Shown: positions 9,411 through 19,457 of the stretch, in pieces | Numbering within the stretch: the stretch's first letter is position 1 | Layout of the letters: every line of letters begins with the position of its first letter | Assembly: GCA_029747015.1 (NCBI GenBank) | Contig: JAKOGI010002212.1 | Location: 1-64,000 of the forward strand | Direction: 5' to 3' | From: Carnegiea gigantea | Lineage: Eukaryota > Streptophyta > Magnoliopsida > Caryophyllales > Cactaceae | Length of the DNA: 64,000 bases | Position numbers and translations under genes: made by a program | The notes under the pieces: model-generated | Database searches by the model: none | What the model saw: only the letters and a program-made list of their open reading frames with translations | What the model was told of the DNA's origin: nothing

Positions 9411-12351
9411 AATTGCCCCTTCAAGACAAGGTCACGTACGGGACTTGTCGTTTGAGTGTGACTAAAGTTTCGATATTCTTTTATAAACTAGCATTTGTTC
9501 ACGAAAATGCCTTGAACATGCTTTGACTTGCTCTCTTCTTTTTTTTGGGGGGGGGGGGGAACATTTTGAGCAAATGACAATTTTCTTTTGTCAAAGAATT
9601 GAGGGAAAGGATGATTGGACCATGGGCATGGTGAACATAACCCAACCAACAAGTCCAATGTTAGAATGCCTTGAATCTGTTTTTCGTTAGCCCCCCTTCT
9701 GCAGGTGGGGCAACGGCCCCGAAACTAACGGTGTACGTGATGTATGGGTTCCCACGCATGGGTCCGGGCCTTTTCTTTCCTTCCCTTTGTTGTTCTGTCT
9801 TCAAGCCCGGGCTGGGCCTATTTTTCCTTTTGCCTTGCTTTCTTTCTTCTTCCTTTCTCTTTTTCCTAGGCTGGGCCGGCTTTTGCTTCTTTCTTCATCC
9901 CAAAGCCCAACTTGTTTTGGTTTTACTTAAGTGCACACGTTCCTCACATGACGCTGCCCAAGCCCTTTTTCTCCTCCTGCAACCAGATGCACAGTAACAC
10001 CCTAACCCGACACCAGCCCCCTTTTTCTCTGCGTCATTCTCCAGCCACCCGAATGCCCTAAACTGTCATTGCTGCTCCTGGCCTTCACAGTAGGTGCCCT
10101 TCCTCTTCAAAGCTTGCCTATTGCACCAGCGTTTTCGGTCATTGTGATCATCCAAGGCATTAGCTTTCTCATCATCAGCTGTCCTAAAAACCCGAGACCC
10201 ATTGGTGCTGGTACGCTGCCATTGTTGATGGTGAAGACCCCTAAAAGCTTTGTCTTTTTTTTGTACACCATCACCTTCAATCATGGTGATCATCAAAGGT
10301 ATCACCTTTTTCAACCTATTTTTTTTTTTTGGTCTCCTTTTTTGTTTCACCGGGCAAAGCTCTATCGGCCCCATTTTTTGTTATAACAGAGCAGAACCCC
10401 CCCTTTTTTTGCTGATTTTGGTTAGAGGGTGCTGACTTTGATTCTCTTTTCATGCCAAAGCCATGCCCCCTTTTTTTTGAGTTGGATGCGTGAAGAGTTG
10501 TTTTCTCTCTCTCTCTCTCTCCTTTACTTTGTGTTCTTTTTTGATAAAATTGCATGCCTCCATCGTTCTTTTCATGAAAGAGCCATGCTTGCTCTGTTTT
10601 TTTTTCTCCTTCGTTCGTTTGTTTTTGGCTTGCCTGGTTTTCATTGGATTTTGTTTGGGTTTCATTAAAGAGCCATGAAAGAGTCATCATCTTCAGTAAA
10701 AAAAAATGGTGTGTGTGTGTGTTTTTTTTTTTTTTTTTGGGTTTGGGTGGTATGATGAGAGAGAAAAGTGGGTATGAGGCAGAAAAGGGTGTGAGGCAGA
10801 AAAGGGTAGTGGAAAAATTGAAAGCTTGGCCATGCTCTCTTTGCATGCCTCTGTTTCCTGGCGTGCCTTTGTTTCCTTACGTCATCTCTCTGAAGAATGG
10901 AGAAGCAAATGTCACCAAATTTCACTGAAGTGTTGTCTAGCCCATTTGCTCGTTGCTAGGGCCCTTCCCACATGCTGTGCCAAATGGTTGCTGTTATTAA
11001 CATTGATTCAGTGTCCTTGAATGTGAAAGTCAAGATCTCCTTTTCTCTTTTTTTTGGATTGAATGACTTGAATAAATCAAAGTACCAATCTTCATAATTA
11101 AGAATTTGTGACCAAATTATGTGTAAAAATGAGGAAGTTTATTTTTTTTTTAAATGCTCATTGAACCACAGGTAGTTTGCAACTTTGCCTATTTTTGGCA
11201 TTTACAATGTTATGTCTTGAAGAGCTTGCCATTTTTGTTTTACCATGAGCAATAAATCTCACGACTCTGACTGAAATGAATCCATCGGAAGCCTTTTTAT
11301 TAGATTGACGAGTCTTTATGTTTGTCTGCGTCGTTGTAATATTGCATTCATTCAATGTCGCATTTTTTTACATATCGCCACATTATGCTCACTTACTGAT
11401 AGATCGGTTTTTTTTTTGGGAATGCCAAGACCCCCTTTTTTTGGCTCTTGTACTGTTGCTTGTGTAGGTTGATGAGTCATTTGAAAAACCACTTGCGGCA
11501 CGGTTCGCCGCTTGGCCAAGGGCCTTGAACGGAACTGATACGCACAAAAGTGGTATGAAGACTTGAAGAACCACTTGCGACATGGTTCGCTGCTTGGATG
11601 CGGGCCCTGAACGGAACTGATACGCATAAAAGTGATATGAAGACTTGAATAACCACTTGTGGCACGGTTCGCTGCTTGGCCACGGGCCTTGAACGGAATT
11701 GATATGGACGAGAGTCGTATGAAGACTTGAAAAACCACCCGAAACTGATACGCACGAGAATGGTATGAAGACTTGAAGAACCACTTGTGACACGGCTCAC
11801 TGCTTGGCTTGAACAGAACTGATACGCACGAGAATGGTATGAAGACTTGAAGAACCACTTGCGACACAGTTCGCTGCTTGGCCACGGGCCTTGAACGGAA
11901 CTGATACGCACAAAAGTGATATGAAGACTTGAAGAACCACTTGCGATACGGTTTGCTGCTTGGCCACGGGCCTTGAACGGAACTGATACGCACGAGAGTG
12001 GTATGAAGACTTGAAGAACTACTTGCAACACGGTTCGCTGCTTGGCTACGGGCCTTGAACGGAACTGATACGCGCGAGAGTGGTGTGAGCAGCGAGGAGC
12101 AGCTGGCGAGGTAGACAGGTGATGTCTTTGACCTCTTCTCTTTTATGCCCCCCCTTTTTTTTGGTGTGATGTGTTTGACTGCACTTGATGATTTGCTGAA
12201 GCTGCCTACGTATGTATGGGTACTTGCAATTCCCAAGAAGATCAAGTTTTTTTATGTAGTTCAACTAAGCATTCTTTTTTCATTTGTTTTGTCGTTCACA
12301 GTTTATACTCTTGCGGGCCAGGAGTAGTACAAAGTTTTTTTTTTTTGGGCA
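9411..12351 (-). other. Copy B long 3' UTR
   Basis: Non-coding 3' region of copy B on the - strand. The polypurine tract is at about 9411-9430 (on the - strand ttgaaggggcaatt). The stretch 9431-9562 matches copy A. The stretch 9563-12351 has no match in copy A and is full of homopolymer and pyrimidine tracts on the + strand (for example 10311-10330, 10501-10522 and 10721-10739). An 82-bp tandem array lies at 11475-12087. The ORFs seen here on both strands have low-complexity composition and no recognisable domain. Confidence 0.6.
11475..12087 (-). repeat. 82-bp tandem array in the 3' UTR of copy B
   Basis: Units repeat with the motif gaagacttgaagaaccactt at 11557, 11639, 11721, 11767, 11841, 11923 and 12005, mostly 82 bp apart, with one short unit of 46 bp and one of 74 bp. 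There are about 7.5 copies. As 82 is not a multiple of three, the 297-codon ORF on the - strand (11352-12245) cycles through three frames of the same repeat. I therefore read it as a by-product of the array and not as a gene. Confidence 0.85.
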
Positions 12352-12977
12352 GCTTGAGTGAACAGTATATACTCTTACTCAGGAGTTAGCATTTTCTTGA
12401 TATGCGTGAACAGTTTAGACTCTTGTTCAGGAGTCATCTTTTTTGAATGTGCGAACAGTTTAGCTTCTTACTCGAGAGTCTTCTTTTTTGAATGTGTGAA
12501 CAGTTTAGCCTCTTGTTGGGGAGTCTTCTATTTTTTGAATGCGCGAACAGTTTAACCTCTTGTTCGGGAGTCTTCTTTTTTTTGAATGCGCGAACAGTTT
12601 AGCCTCTTGTTCGGGAGTCTTCTTTTTTTTAAATGCACGAACAGTTTAGCCTCTTGTTCGGGAGTCTTCTTTTTTTTGAATGCGTGAATAGTTTAGCCTC
12701 TTGTTCAGGAGTCTTCTTTGTTTTGAATGCGCAAACAGTTTAGCCTCCTATTCGGGAGTATTCTTTTTTGAATGTGTGAACAATCTAGTGTTTGGGAGTC
12801 TTCTTTTTTTTGAATGCGCGAACAGTTTAGCCTCTTGTTCGGGAGTCTTCTTTTTTTTGAATGCACGAATAGTTTAGCCTCTTGTTCGGGAGTCTTCTCT
12901 TTTTTTGAATGTATGTGAACTTTGGGGGGTTTTTTTTTTTTTTTTTTTTGGTGAACAGTTTAAACTCTTGCCCAGGA
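12352..12977 (-). repeat. 47-bp tandem array of copy B
   Basis: Reverse-orientation counterpart of the copy A array, about twelve units with core cctcttgttcgggagtcttc followed by a T-run and gaatgcgcgaacagtttag. It abuts the gag 3' end. A 22-base T-run lies at about 12928-12949. Confidence 0.85.
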
Positions 12978-15912
12978 GCTAATCCGGCATTTCCTCAATG
13001 GAGGGCGTCGACCTCTTGGCTCGCGTCGCAGTTGAAAAAACGCTTGCTCCTTAGTTCTTTCTTTTGAACCAGCCTTAGCCCCTTGGCGAGTGAGAATTAG
13101 GACGCGCCTCTTTACTTCCAGCGAATCATCCACCTTCACATCCAAAGTGGAAACACGCTTCATGCGTGAAGGAATTGAACTTTGGACTTCATTTGTTTTG
13201 CCGAGGTGGCTGAACGCTGAATCTCTTTTTTGTGAGGGCGGTGCGCTTGATGACGTCTCGCCTATCTGGATTCTGGCGAAGATCGAGGGTTTAGGTTACT
13301 CATCCTTCTTCAACCTATAGAAGACAGAGGGTTTCGAGATTTTATCCTTTCCAATCCTTCTAAACATAGAAGGGCATTGGCACGACGTTGACGGCTACAA
13401 CCTGTCGAACACCGTCATTTTGGGGTTGGTCTTGGCATTTTCACCCTCATTATCATCAACTTCTTCAGCTGCGATATATTGCGCGAGGGCTTGCTTTTCC
13501 TTATATCGTCCCGAAATCCTCACAGGCTAGGGCAGTACGTAGCTAAGACCAACTTTAGGTGTTGCGGCATTGCCCTCTTGACTTTGTATGACCCTTTGCA
13601 TGCTGTCAAGTCTACAGGGCTTAGCTTCAATCACATGCCCTAAAGATGTTGTCTGGCTGAAGTCATGACTGGACGTCTTCATAAACTTGTGTGCATTAGG
13701 ATCATGCCCATCACTGATGCGCATATTTGACATCTCACTTTCTTCTTGAAGCGAGCCTTTAGAAGGGGCAACAAAACCAGGGACAGAAATCTTGGTCAAT
13801 TTGCTTGGGTTCGTCTTATGAACTGGAAGCACACCCTTTTCTTTTAGAACGCACCAGCTTGCTTCATTGAACTTGCGTTCAACCTTAGTTGCACTTTTAG
13901 GATTTGTGCATTTAAAGACTGGCGCTGCTGAATTTACCGCGACATTTGCTTGCTTGACGGACGAGAATGAAATTGTCCTCTCATTCTTTTCTTTCCGTTG
14001 TTGCTGTGGCTGGATGCTGCCATGACCACTTTCTCTAGGAGGGGCAACTCTTCATTTGCTTCGTCATCATCAATTTCGAAACATAAAGTTGTGTAGATAG
14101 CCACACTATCAAAGAAGCTTTTTATGAAGCATTCTCTTGAGCCCTCTAGTACTTCAACATAATCCATTTTAGAATCTAACTTATCAGTCTCTTACACTGT
14201 GATGTGGCAACTTCTGCTGTTTCATCCAAATCTAAAATAATTCTTCCTTCGTCAGCCAGTCGCATGATGCGTTCCTTGAGTGTAACGCACTTTTTAAGAG
14301 GATGACTAACAATTCTATGGTATCGACAGTATTTAGGGTCGGCGGTCCTCCCAACTTCTTCCGGGTGCTTTGGCTCGGGCAATTCGATGACACCCTTTTT
14401 AAGTAAGTCATCTAGCATGGCTGATAAATCTGAGTCAGGAAATGGATACTTCTTTTCTTGAAGTTCTTTCAGTGTGGGACGCTTATTTGTCACAACTTTG
14501 AACGATGAGCTCTTCTTGCCCCCTAGTTTTGGCTTTTCCATAATGCAAATTGGCTGACTTATAGAGGTGGACATCGCTTCTTTGGTCATACCTTTAGAAA
14601 AGTTAACATTCTTCTCGAATTCAACTTTGTCCCTCTTTGATTCAATAGAATAGAAGGATTTGGCGCGACGACTAGCTATCGTCACCGCTATGTCATGTGC
14701 TTTGGTCGGCAATTCTTCAAAAGTCCTAAGTTTGCTCATTTGTAAGACGTACAGGAAGTCCTAGTGCATGCCTTGGGTGCACATTTCAACGGCGGAAGCT
14801 TCAGACAACCGATGCTTACACTCGAGGCTTCGTGCGTGCCAGCGATTGATGTAGTCAAGAACTGGCTCATCCTTCCACTGTTTTGTGCTTGTCAGCTCAG
14901 TCATGCTGACAACGCGCTGAGTGCTGTAGAACTTGTTGAGGAACTCTTGCTCCATCTGTTCCCAGTTATCAATGGACTCGGGTTCCAAGTCTGTATACTA
15001 GTCAAACGCAATTCCTTTCAGAGTACGGACAAACTGCTTCACCAGTCGGTCTCCCTCTGTGCCAGCATTACTACACGTCTCAATGAAGTGCGCTGCATGC
15101 TGTTTAGGGTTGCCCTTGCCATCGAACTGGTTGAACTTGGGAGGCTGATAGCCATGGGGCATGCGCAGTGCGTCAATCCTCTTTGTATAAGGCTTTGTGT
15201 ATAAGTAGGTCTTGTGAGACCCTTCTCCTAGCTGAGCCTTGATTGCGTTCGCTATCAGACTCTGAATCTGCTCAATTGACATTGAGCCTAAGGAGCAGTC
15301 CTTCTTAGCTTTGTGGTCATTGTCAGATTTCTCGTTGTGATGTAACTCTTTGTCAGAGTCTTCAGCACTCGAACCCTTGTTAGAAGCTTCAGAGAACTTC
15401 TTTTCCGGCCTCTTTATCAATTCAGAAATTTGGTCGTTCTGGCGCTTGATTTGAGCGTCCTTCTCTGCACTCTCTTTAGAGAGTCTATCCAGGGTAGCCT
15501 TCATACTTGCCAGCTGCTCTTCAAGGTTAGCAGCTCCTATCATCATGACTGGCGTGATGACAGTGTCGGAAGATTCTGCTTCAATCTCTGACATGCGCGC
15601 CCCATTTGGTGAGGGCGCAGAGGAGTTACTACTGTAGTAGTCTTCAACCTCGCTGATTGGAGACTGAAGAATAAGTTTTTGAATTTCATCCATCCAGGAC
15701 GACGCCTTGTGTTGCATTTTTGAGTCTTGGAATTTGGATGTGGGCTACACAGTCTGGCTGGTAGCGATCTACGGGGTAGCTTTTACCATGCTCCTGGTTT
15801 TCATTGTATGAGCGCGCTTGCTAAAAGTGACGCTCGCCTCACAGGATCTAAGAGAGAAAGATCCCATGTTCTTCTTCTTCGAAGGTTGCGTGGCGACATT
15901 CTTTGTAGCTAT
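12960..15912 (-). pseudogene. gag: Gag of copy B, frameshifted and with stops
   Basis: Aligned to copy A over its full length, from the first codon (15912-15910, here ATA instead of ATG) to TAA at 12960-12962. It carries two small deletions, 1 bp near 14205 (in ...AEV/GHV...) and 4 bp near 14050 (after DDEANE), which account exactly for the 5-bp length difference. Stops include TAG at codons equivalent to 48 and 55, at the Trp of FDW (about 14995-14997), at the Trp after CTQGMH (about 14758-14760), and a TAG after VFDRL that copy A also has. Domain order is as in copy A: basic N-terminus, coiled coil, Retrotrans_gag core, C-x2-H-x4-H-x4-C (CRYHRIVSHPLKKC) and VF-R-L tail. No pol follows. Confidence 0.85.
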
Positions 15913-15985
15913 ATCTCCATTGAAGATGATTTGCTTGTGACTTGAAAGTCTTGATTTTTAAGAGAAAGAGATGAGAGGTAGAGAC

Positions 15986-16003
15986 GTCCCACTGGGCGTG
16001 CCA
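15986..16003 (-). other. Primer-binding site of copy B
   Basis: On the - strand TGGCACGCCCAGTGGGAC, four bases inside the LTR end. It is the counterpart of the site at 4438-4455. Confidence 0.6.
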
Positions 16004-16007
16004 AATT

Positions 16008-16701
16008 TGTAATCACAAATTACAAAGATTGAACTTTTATAGATTCAATTAATTTGAATTGAGTACAATCTCTATGAATATAATCCTCTGATTCTTTCTC
16101 TTTCAAGGATGGATTTTCCAACCTTTCAATAAAGAGGGTAAGGGACTTATTTATAAGAAAGCCCCCCTTTGAAAGTCAAGATGGGCGTTGACTTCAGTTT
16201 TGGGCTTTGACCTAGGTTTTGGGCCTTTTCAATCAGGCTTTACCCCTAGACTGTTTTGACTTTCATTTGTTTGACTTTGACTTTGACATGGGAGTCTCCC
16301 GGCCTTGTACTGAGCACCGACTTGGAAGTCGCTTCGAACTTTGACCAGACGTTGACTTGAGAGTCGATTTTGACGTCTAACTTGTAAGCCAATGTAGGTC
16401 CTGACTTTTGACCTTTGACTTTGACTTTGACTTTTGACCGCACATTGACTTGGACGTCGTTCGGGTTTTAGGTCGTGACATGACTTGGTAGTCATCTTGA
16501 GCCTCGGTTTGGGTTTTGACTCGAATTTTGACTGAGCTTGGACTTGAAAGTCATTTGGGCTTTATCTTTAGGCTTGACTTGTAAGTCTTTTGGGCTTAAC
16601 TTAGAAGCCTTTGGGCTTGATTAAATTAATTAAAAGGGTTGGCCCAATTAACTAATTTAATTTAATTTTAGCACGGGACAAATAAATTTTTAGTGCCTAC
16701 A
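16008..16701 (-). mobile_element. Copy B 5' LTR
   Basis: 694 bp on the - strand from TGTAGGCACT (16701) to GATTACA (16008). The TATA box is at 16155-16148, so the promoter fires leftwards, toward copy A. The GTCAA cluster is conserved. Its outer (U3) end meets CTTCT at 16702. Confidence 0.85.
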
Positions 16702-16706
16702 CTTCT
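16702..16706 (+). repeat. Target-site duplication CTTCT, right copy
   Basis: Matches 3728-3732 exactly, in the same orientation, and closes the composite. Confidence 0.7.
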
Positions 16707-18249
16707 TTTGCCTTTTTTTGGGGTCCGTAGATAGAGGGGTGGGTGTGGGAGGAAGGGTTCTGGCTTATTTAATCTGTGTGTAGGGAATTTTTAACTGAGA
16801 CAAAACTTTCTTATTCGTCTCCGAAATCCTTTACACGAATAAAATTCTTGCCTCTTTCACTTTACCTCTCTCTTTCAAGTGCTAGTCACTTTTGCTGTTG
16901 GTATGGGTGTTGATTGCCGGTATACGTATTGATCTACCTCATTCTACCACACTCTTTTGTGGTCTGGATAGCATCTCTATAGACATTCTGGTAAATTCTC
17001 CTATGGCTTTTTTTTCCAGCAAGTGTATGCTATGATGGACATAGTTAAGTAAATCTTAGCTTGCCCATTTTTGCTTCCTGAGAGCTAGAAGAGTTAACTG
17101 TGCCATCCCTACTACTATTGTGTCAAGAACTATGACTACAGGATGTCTTACAAGGCATTACTGCAGAGAATTTTTGTAAATGAACATTTGAAGAACCAGT
17201 GTCCACATGACTTATAATCCACTCTATAGAGAACACAGTCAGGCTGGCAATCAACCCCCCAAAACAAATGATCAAAAGAAGGTAAGTCAATATGATTAAT
17301 GGTAGTGTGTATGGTGTGCTTCTGTCCTCAAAAACCCCCACCCTCGCCGCCCCCAAAAAGTTACAAAAGGGTAAGATGCGTTGTGGACCTTAAGCTTTGC
17401 CTCATGTACAGCGTACTGGCTTGCAAGAAGCTTTAGGGCCTGACACTGTTTGTGATCATTATAGAAGCCATGGGGTTATACAAAGTATTGAACCTTTTTT
17501 TAATCTATATTCTTTATACTTTTTGTAGCCAAATGGTGTTACACAAACTAATTGCCTATATTCTTTATAGTTTTTAGAGGCAAATGGGGTTACATAAACC
17601 AATTGTCTTCTTGCTCCTGTTTTTATTTTCAAATGAGTGATGTTTGATTTGATTATTATAACATTGTATAATTCTTATTTGTTTAGCTTTTTTTAGATTA
17701 CGACCAAGGGTAGTATGCAATAAGAATGGGTAGGAAATGGAGGACTTTAAAGGAGTTGAGTTAGGCTTTTGAAATTATATTAGACATTATACAAGGACAT
17801 TATATCGGCAAACTCTCTCTTGTTGGATGTGTATTTTCATGACATTGTTAGAACATTTTTCTTACTCTTACAATGCATCTGGGATGCTTCATTTTCTAGT
17901 CGACTCATGCAGTTGTGAACTCTTTTTAATGACAATCATTTCAACAATTGTGATGTTACCGTACTTCTTGTAACTTTGTGGCTGATATATAGACACACAT
18001 ACTTACACACACACACACTATAATATGCGCATCATATGCACATAAGTTACAAGAACTTTAGGGTTATCCAAATTATTTTACATATAATTTAGAATAATTT
18101 GAAATAATATTAAAAAATAAAAAAAGTACACAAATCACATGCAAAATGCTTGCCAAGAGTAGTTGCAAAAATGCCTGCCGAATTTAGTTGCAAAAATGCC
18201 CGCCAAAATTAGTTAGTTGTTCAAAAGTTAGTTACATATGTGTCAGTTA
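16707..18249. other. Unassigned non-coding DNA
   Basis: Right-hand part of the locus split by the composite. AT-rich. An ORF on the - strand (17123-17356) encodes a hydrophobic 77-residue peptide with no recognisable family and is probably chance. A two-unit tandem repeat lies at 17505-17608. Small repeats of ttgcaaaaatgcc-gcc lie at about 18161-18212, and a short AC microsatellite lies at 17993-18017. Confidence 0.5.
17505..17608 (+). repeat. ~53-bp tandem duplication
   Basis: Two adjacent units begin tatattctttata and end with acaaactaattgcc or ataaaccaattgtc. The units differ at about eight positions. Confidence 0.65.
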
Positions 18250-18543
18250 CAGCCGTTGTAGGTGCAGAGATATCGAGCTCTAAATGTCATATAGAGAAAA
18301 CAATCCCTAGTCTTGTATGTGCAGCATAATATCATCACATACTTCTGCGGCCAAAGACATCATTCGGCACATTTGCTAAGCATGGGCACCTCAACTGCTG
18401 CTGTGGATATTAAGCGTGGGGAATAATTCCCCACTATTGCAATCACCATGCTTAGCATATGCGTGGAGAGCTGACGCTACTGCACATATATCCGTGGGGA
18501 ACCACCATTTTAAGCATGTAGAAAAATAGTCTTTCCTATAGTG
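18250..18543. mobile_element. CACTA-like transposon terminus or small relative
   Basis: The right end reads ...gtctttcctatagtg, which on the - strand is CACTATAGGAAAGAC, a CACTA-type terminus. Just inside are short motifs in both orientations typical of sub-terminal repeats: TGCTAAGCATGG (18374-18385), its exact reverse complement at 18446-18457, TTAAGCGTGGGG and TTTAAGCATG. A near-perfect palindrome GTGGGGAATAATTCCCCAC sits at 18416-18434. No transposase is seen. The opposite end is not certain; cactataatatg at about 18015 is a weak candidate. Confidence 0.4.
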
Positions 18544-18545
18544 TT

Positions 18546-19457
18546 TGTACACCCTATTCACCTTGGTTTTTGCTTAGAATGATCATAATTTTAGGATTTT
18601 CAATATGGGTTTTTTTTTAATTTTATAGGAAATAAGGAAATGTAAGCAAATCCTGATATTTGGCTTTCCATCATGCACTGTAGAGAACATATATGTACTC
18701 CTGGCACTGTAGAGAACATGCTTGTGCTCTTAGCACAGTGAAGAGCATGGTTACGCTCCTGGCTGAATCACGTTGTGTTTTCATTTTGACCTAGCAACAA
18801 CTCCAAGTTGTAACAGTCAACACGACAAGATGGCATAGCAATACCATCTAGAGTATAGGCAGGTCCTAGGTGCATGGTCACCCTTGTCCTACTAGCCTAC
18901 TATAATAAATTCTAAGGAAGTGACATAATCTGGCTGTACTAACTAGCATGGCCATGGCATTCTTATATCTATGTCTCTATTTAAAAATTTTAAAAAATCA
19001 CTTCTCCTTAGCCCCAATGTGTAATCTAAGAAGTTTATTTTTTTTTTTTTGAAAATTTTGTTTAGGGTTAGCTTAGGGTTGTTAGGGATAGTTTAGACTA
19101 AGCTTCGATCGTTGCAGTCACATTTAAAGTTAATCCAATTTTAATTTCTTGCAACCTCTCTCTCTTTCTCTTTGGCCCCCCTCTCTTTCTCTCGCACGGG
19201 CTTGCAATTTACATTCTTGTATTATTGTTAGCTTATTTTTGGGAATCATGTCTACTTTCCTTTGCTTGATTAGTACCTAAAGTTGGTGCTTTCATTATTA
19301 ATTTTGTATTCCTTGCACATGAAATTCTTAATCTCTCAGTTTTCTTGCATTTTAATTAATGGGATTGCTAACTCTCTCTTTCATCATTGAAGTTAAGATT
19401 TCAAAACTCGTTGTTTAAAGTTTGAGTTTTTGGCTTAATTATAATTTTAGTGATTAC
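18546..19457 (+). mobile_element. LTR F, first copy, left part (F1)
   Basis: Starts TGTACACCCTATTCACC and ends at the target duplication ATTAC (19453-19457) made when element C/D inserted. It aligns throughout with 25857-26800. It contains tandem-like 'cactgtagagaacat' motifs (about 18670-18760) and a CT-rich stretch (about 19157-19195). The right part of this LTR copy is missing, because element C is truncated. Confidence 0.65.

Larger units (their letters stand above)
3733..16701. mobile_element. Inverted head-to-head composite of two gag-only retrotransposons
   Basis: The unit reads LTR(+), leader, gag, 47-bp array, LTR(+), second leader(+), then a junction at about 9123/9124, truncated LTR(-), long 3' UTR(-), 47-bp array(-), gag(-), leader(-), LTR(-). 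Both outer termini are the U3 (TGTAGG) end of an LTR, whereas a normal element has one U3 and one U5 end. A single 5-bp duplication, CTTCT, flanks the whole. The two halves are diverged copies of one Tat-like gag-only family, since both gag genes align over about 2.95 kb. No protease, RT or integrase is present, so the family is non-autonomous. Insertion as one piece is the simplest reading of the shared target duplication. A post-insertion rearrangement is the alternative. Confidence 0.75.

Noticed and set aside
10066..10928. Several overlapping ORFs on both strands
   Set aside because: Pyrimidine- and homopolymer-rich sequence gives Phe/Leu/Ser-rich and Lys/Arg/Glu-rich frames on opposite strands. 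No domains, and the region is the 3' UTR of copy B.
11352..12245. A 297-codon ORF on the - strand with repeated SSLHTT/ISSVQGPWPS motifs
   Set aside because: It runs through the 82-bp array, whose period is not a multiple of three, so the frame cycles through all three readings of one repeat. No domain; a by-product of the array.
17123..17356. Hydrophobic 77-residue ORF that looks like a membrane segment
   Set aside because: Single frame in AT-rich flank, no family resemblance and no promoter or neighbour support.
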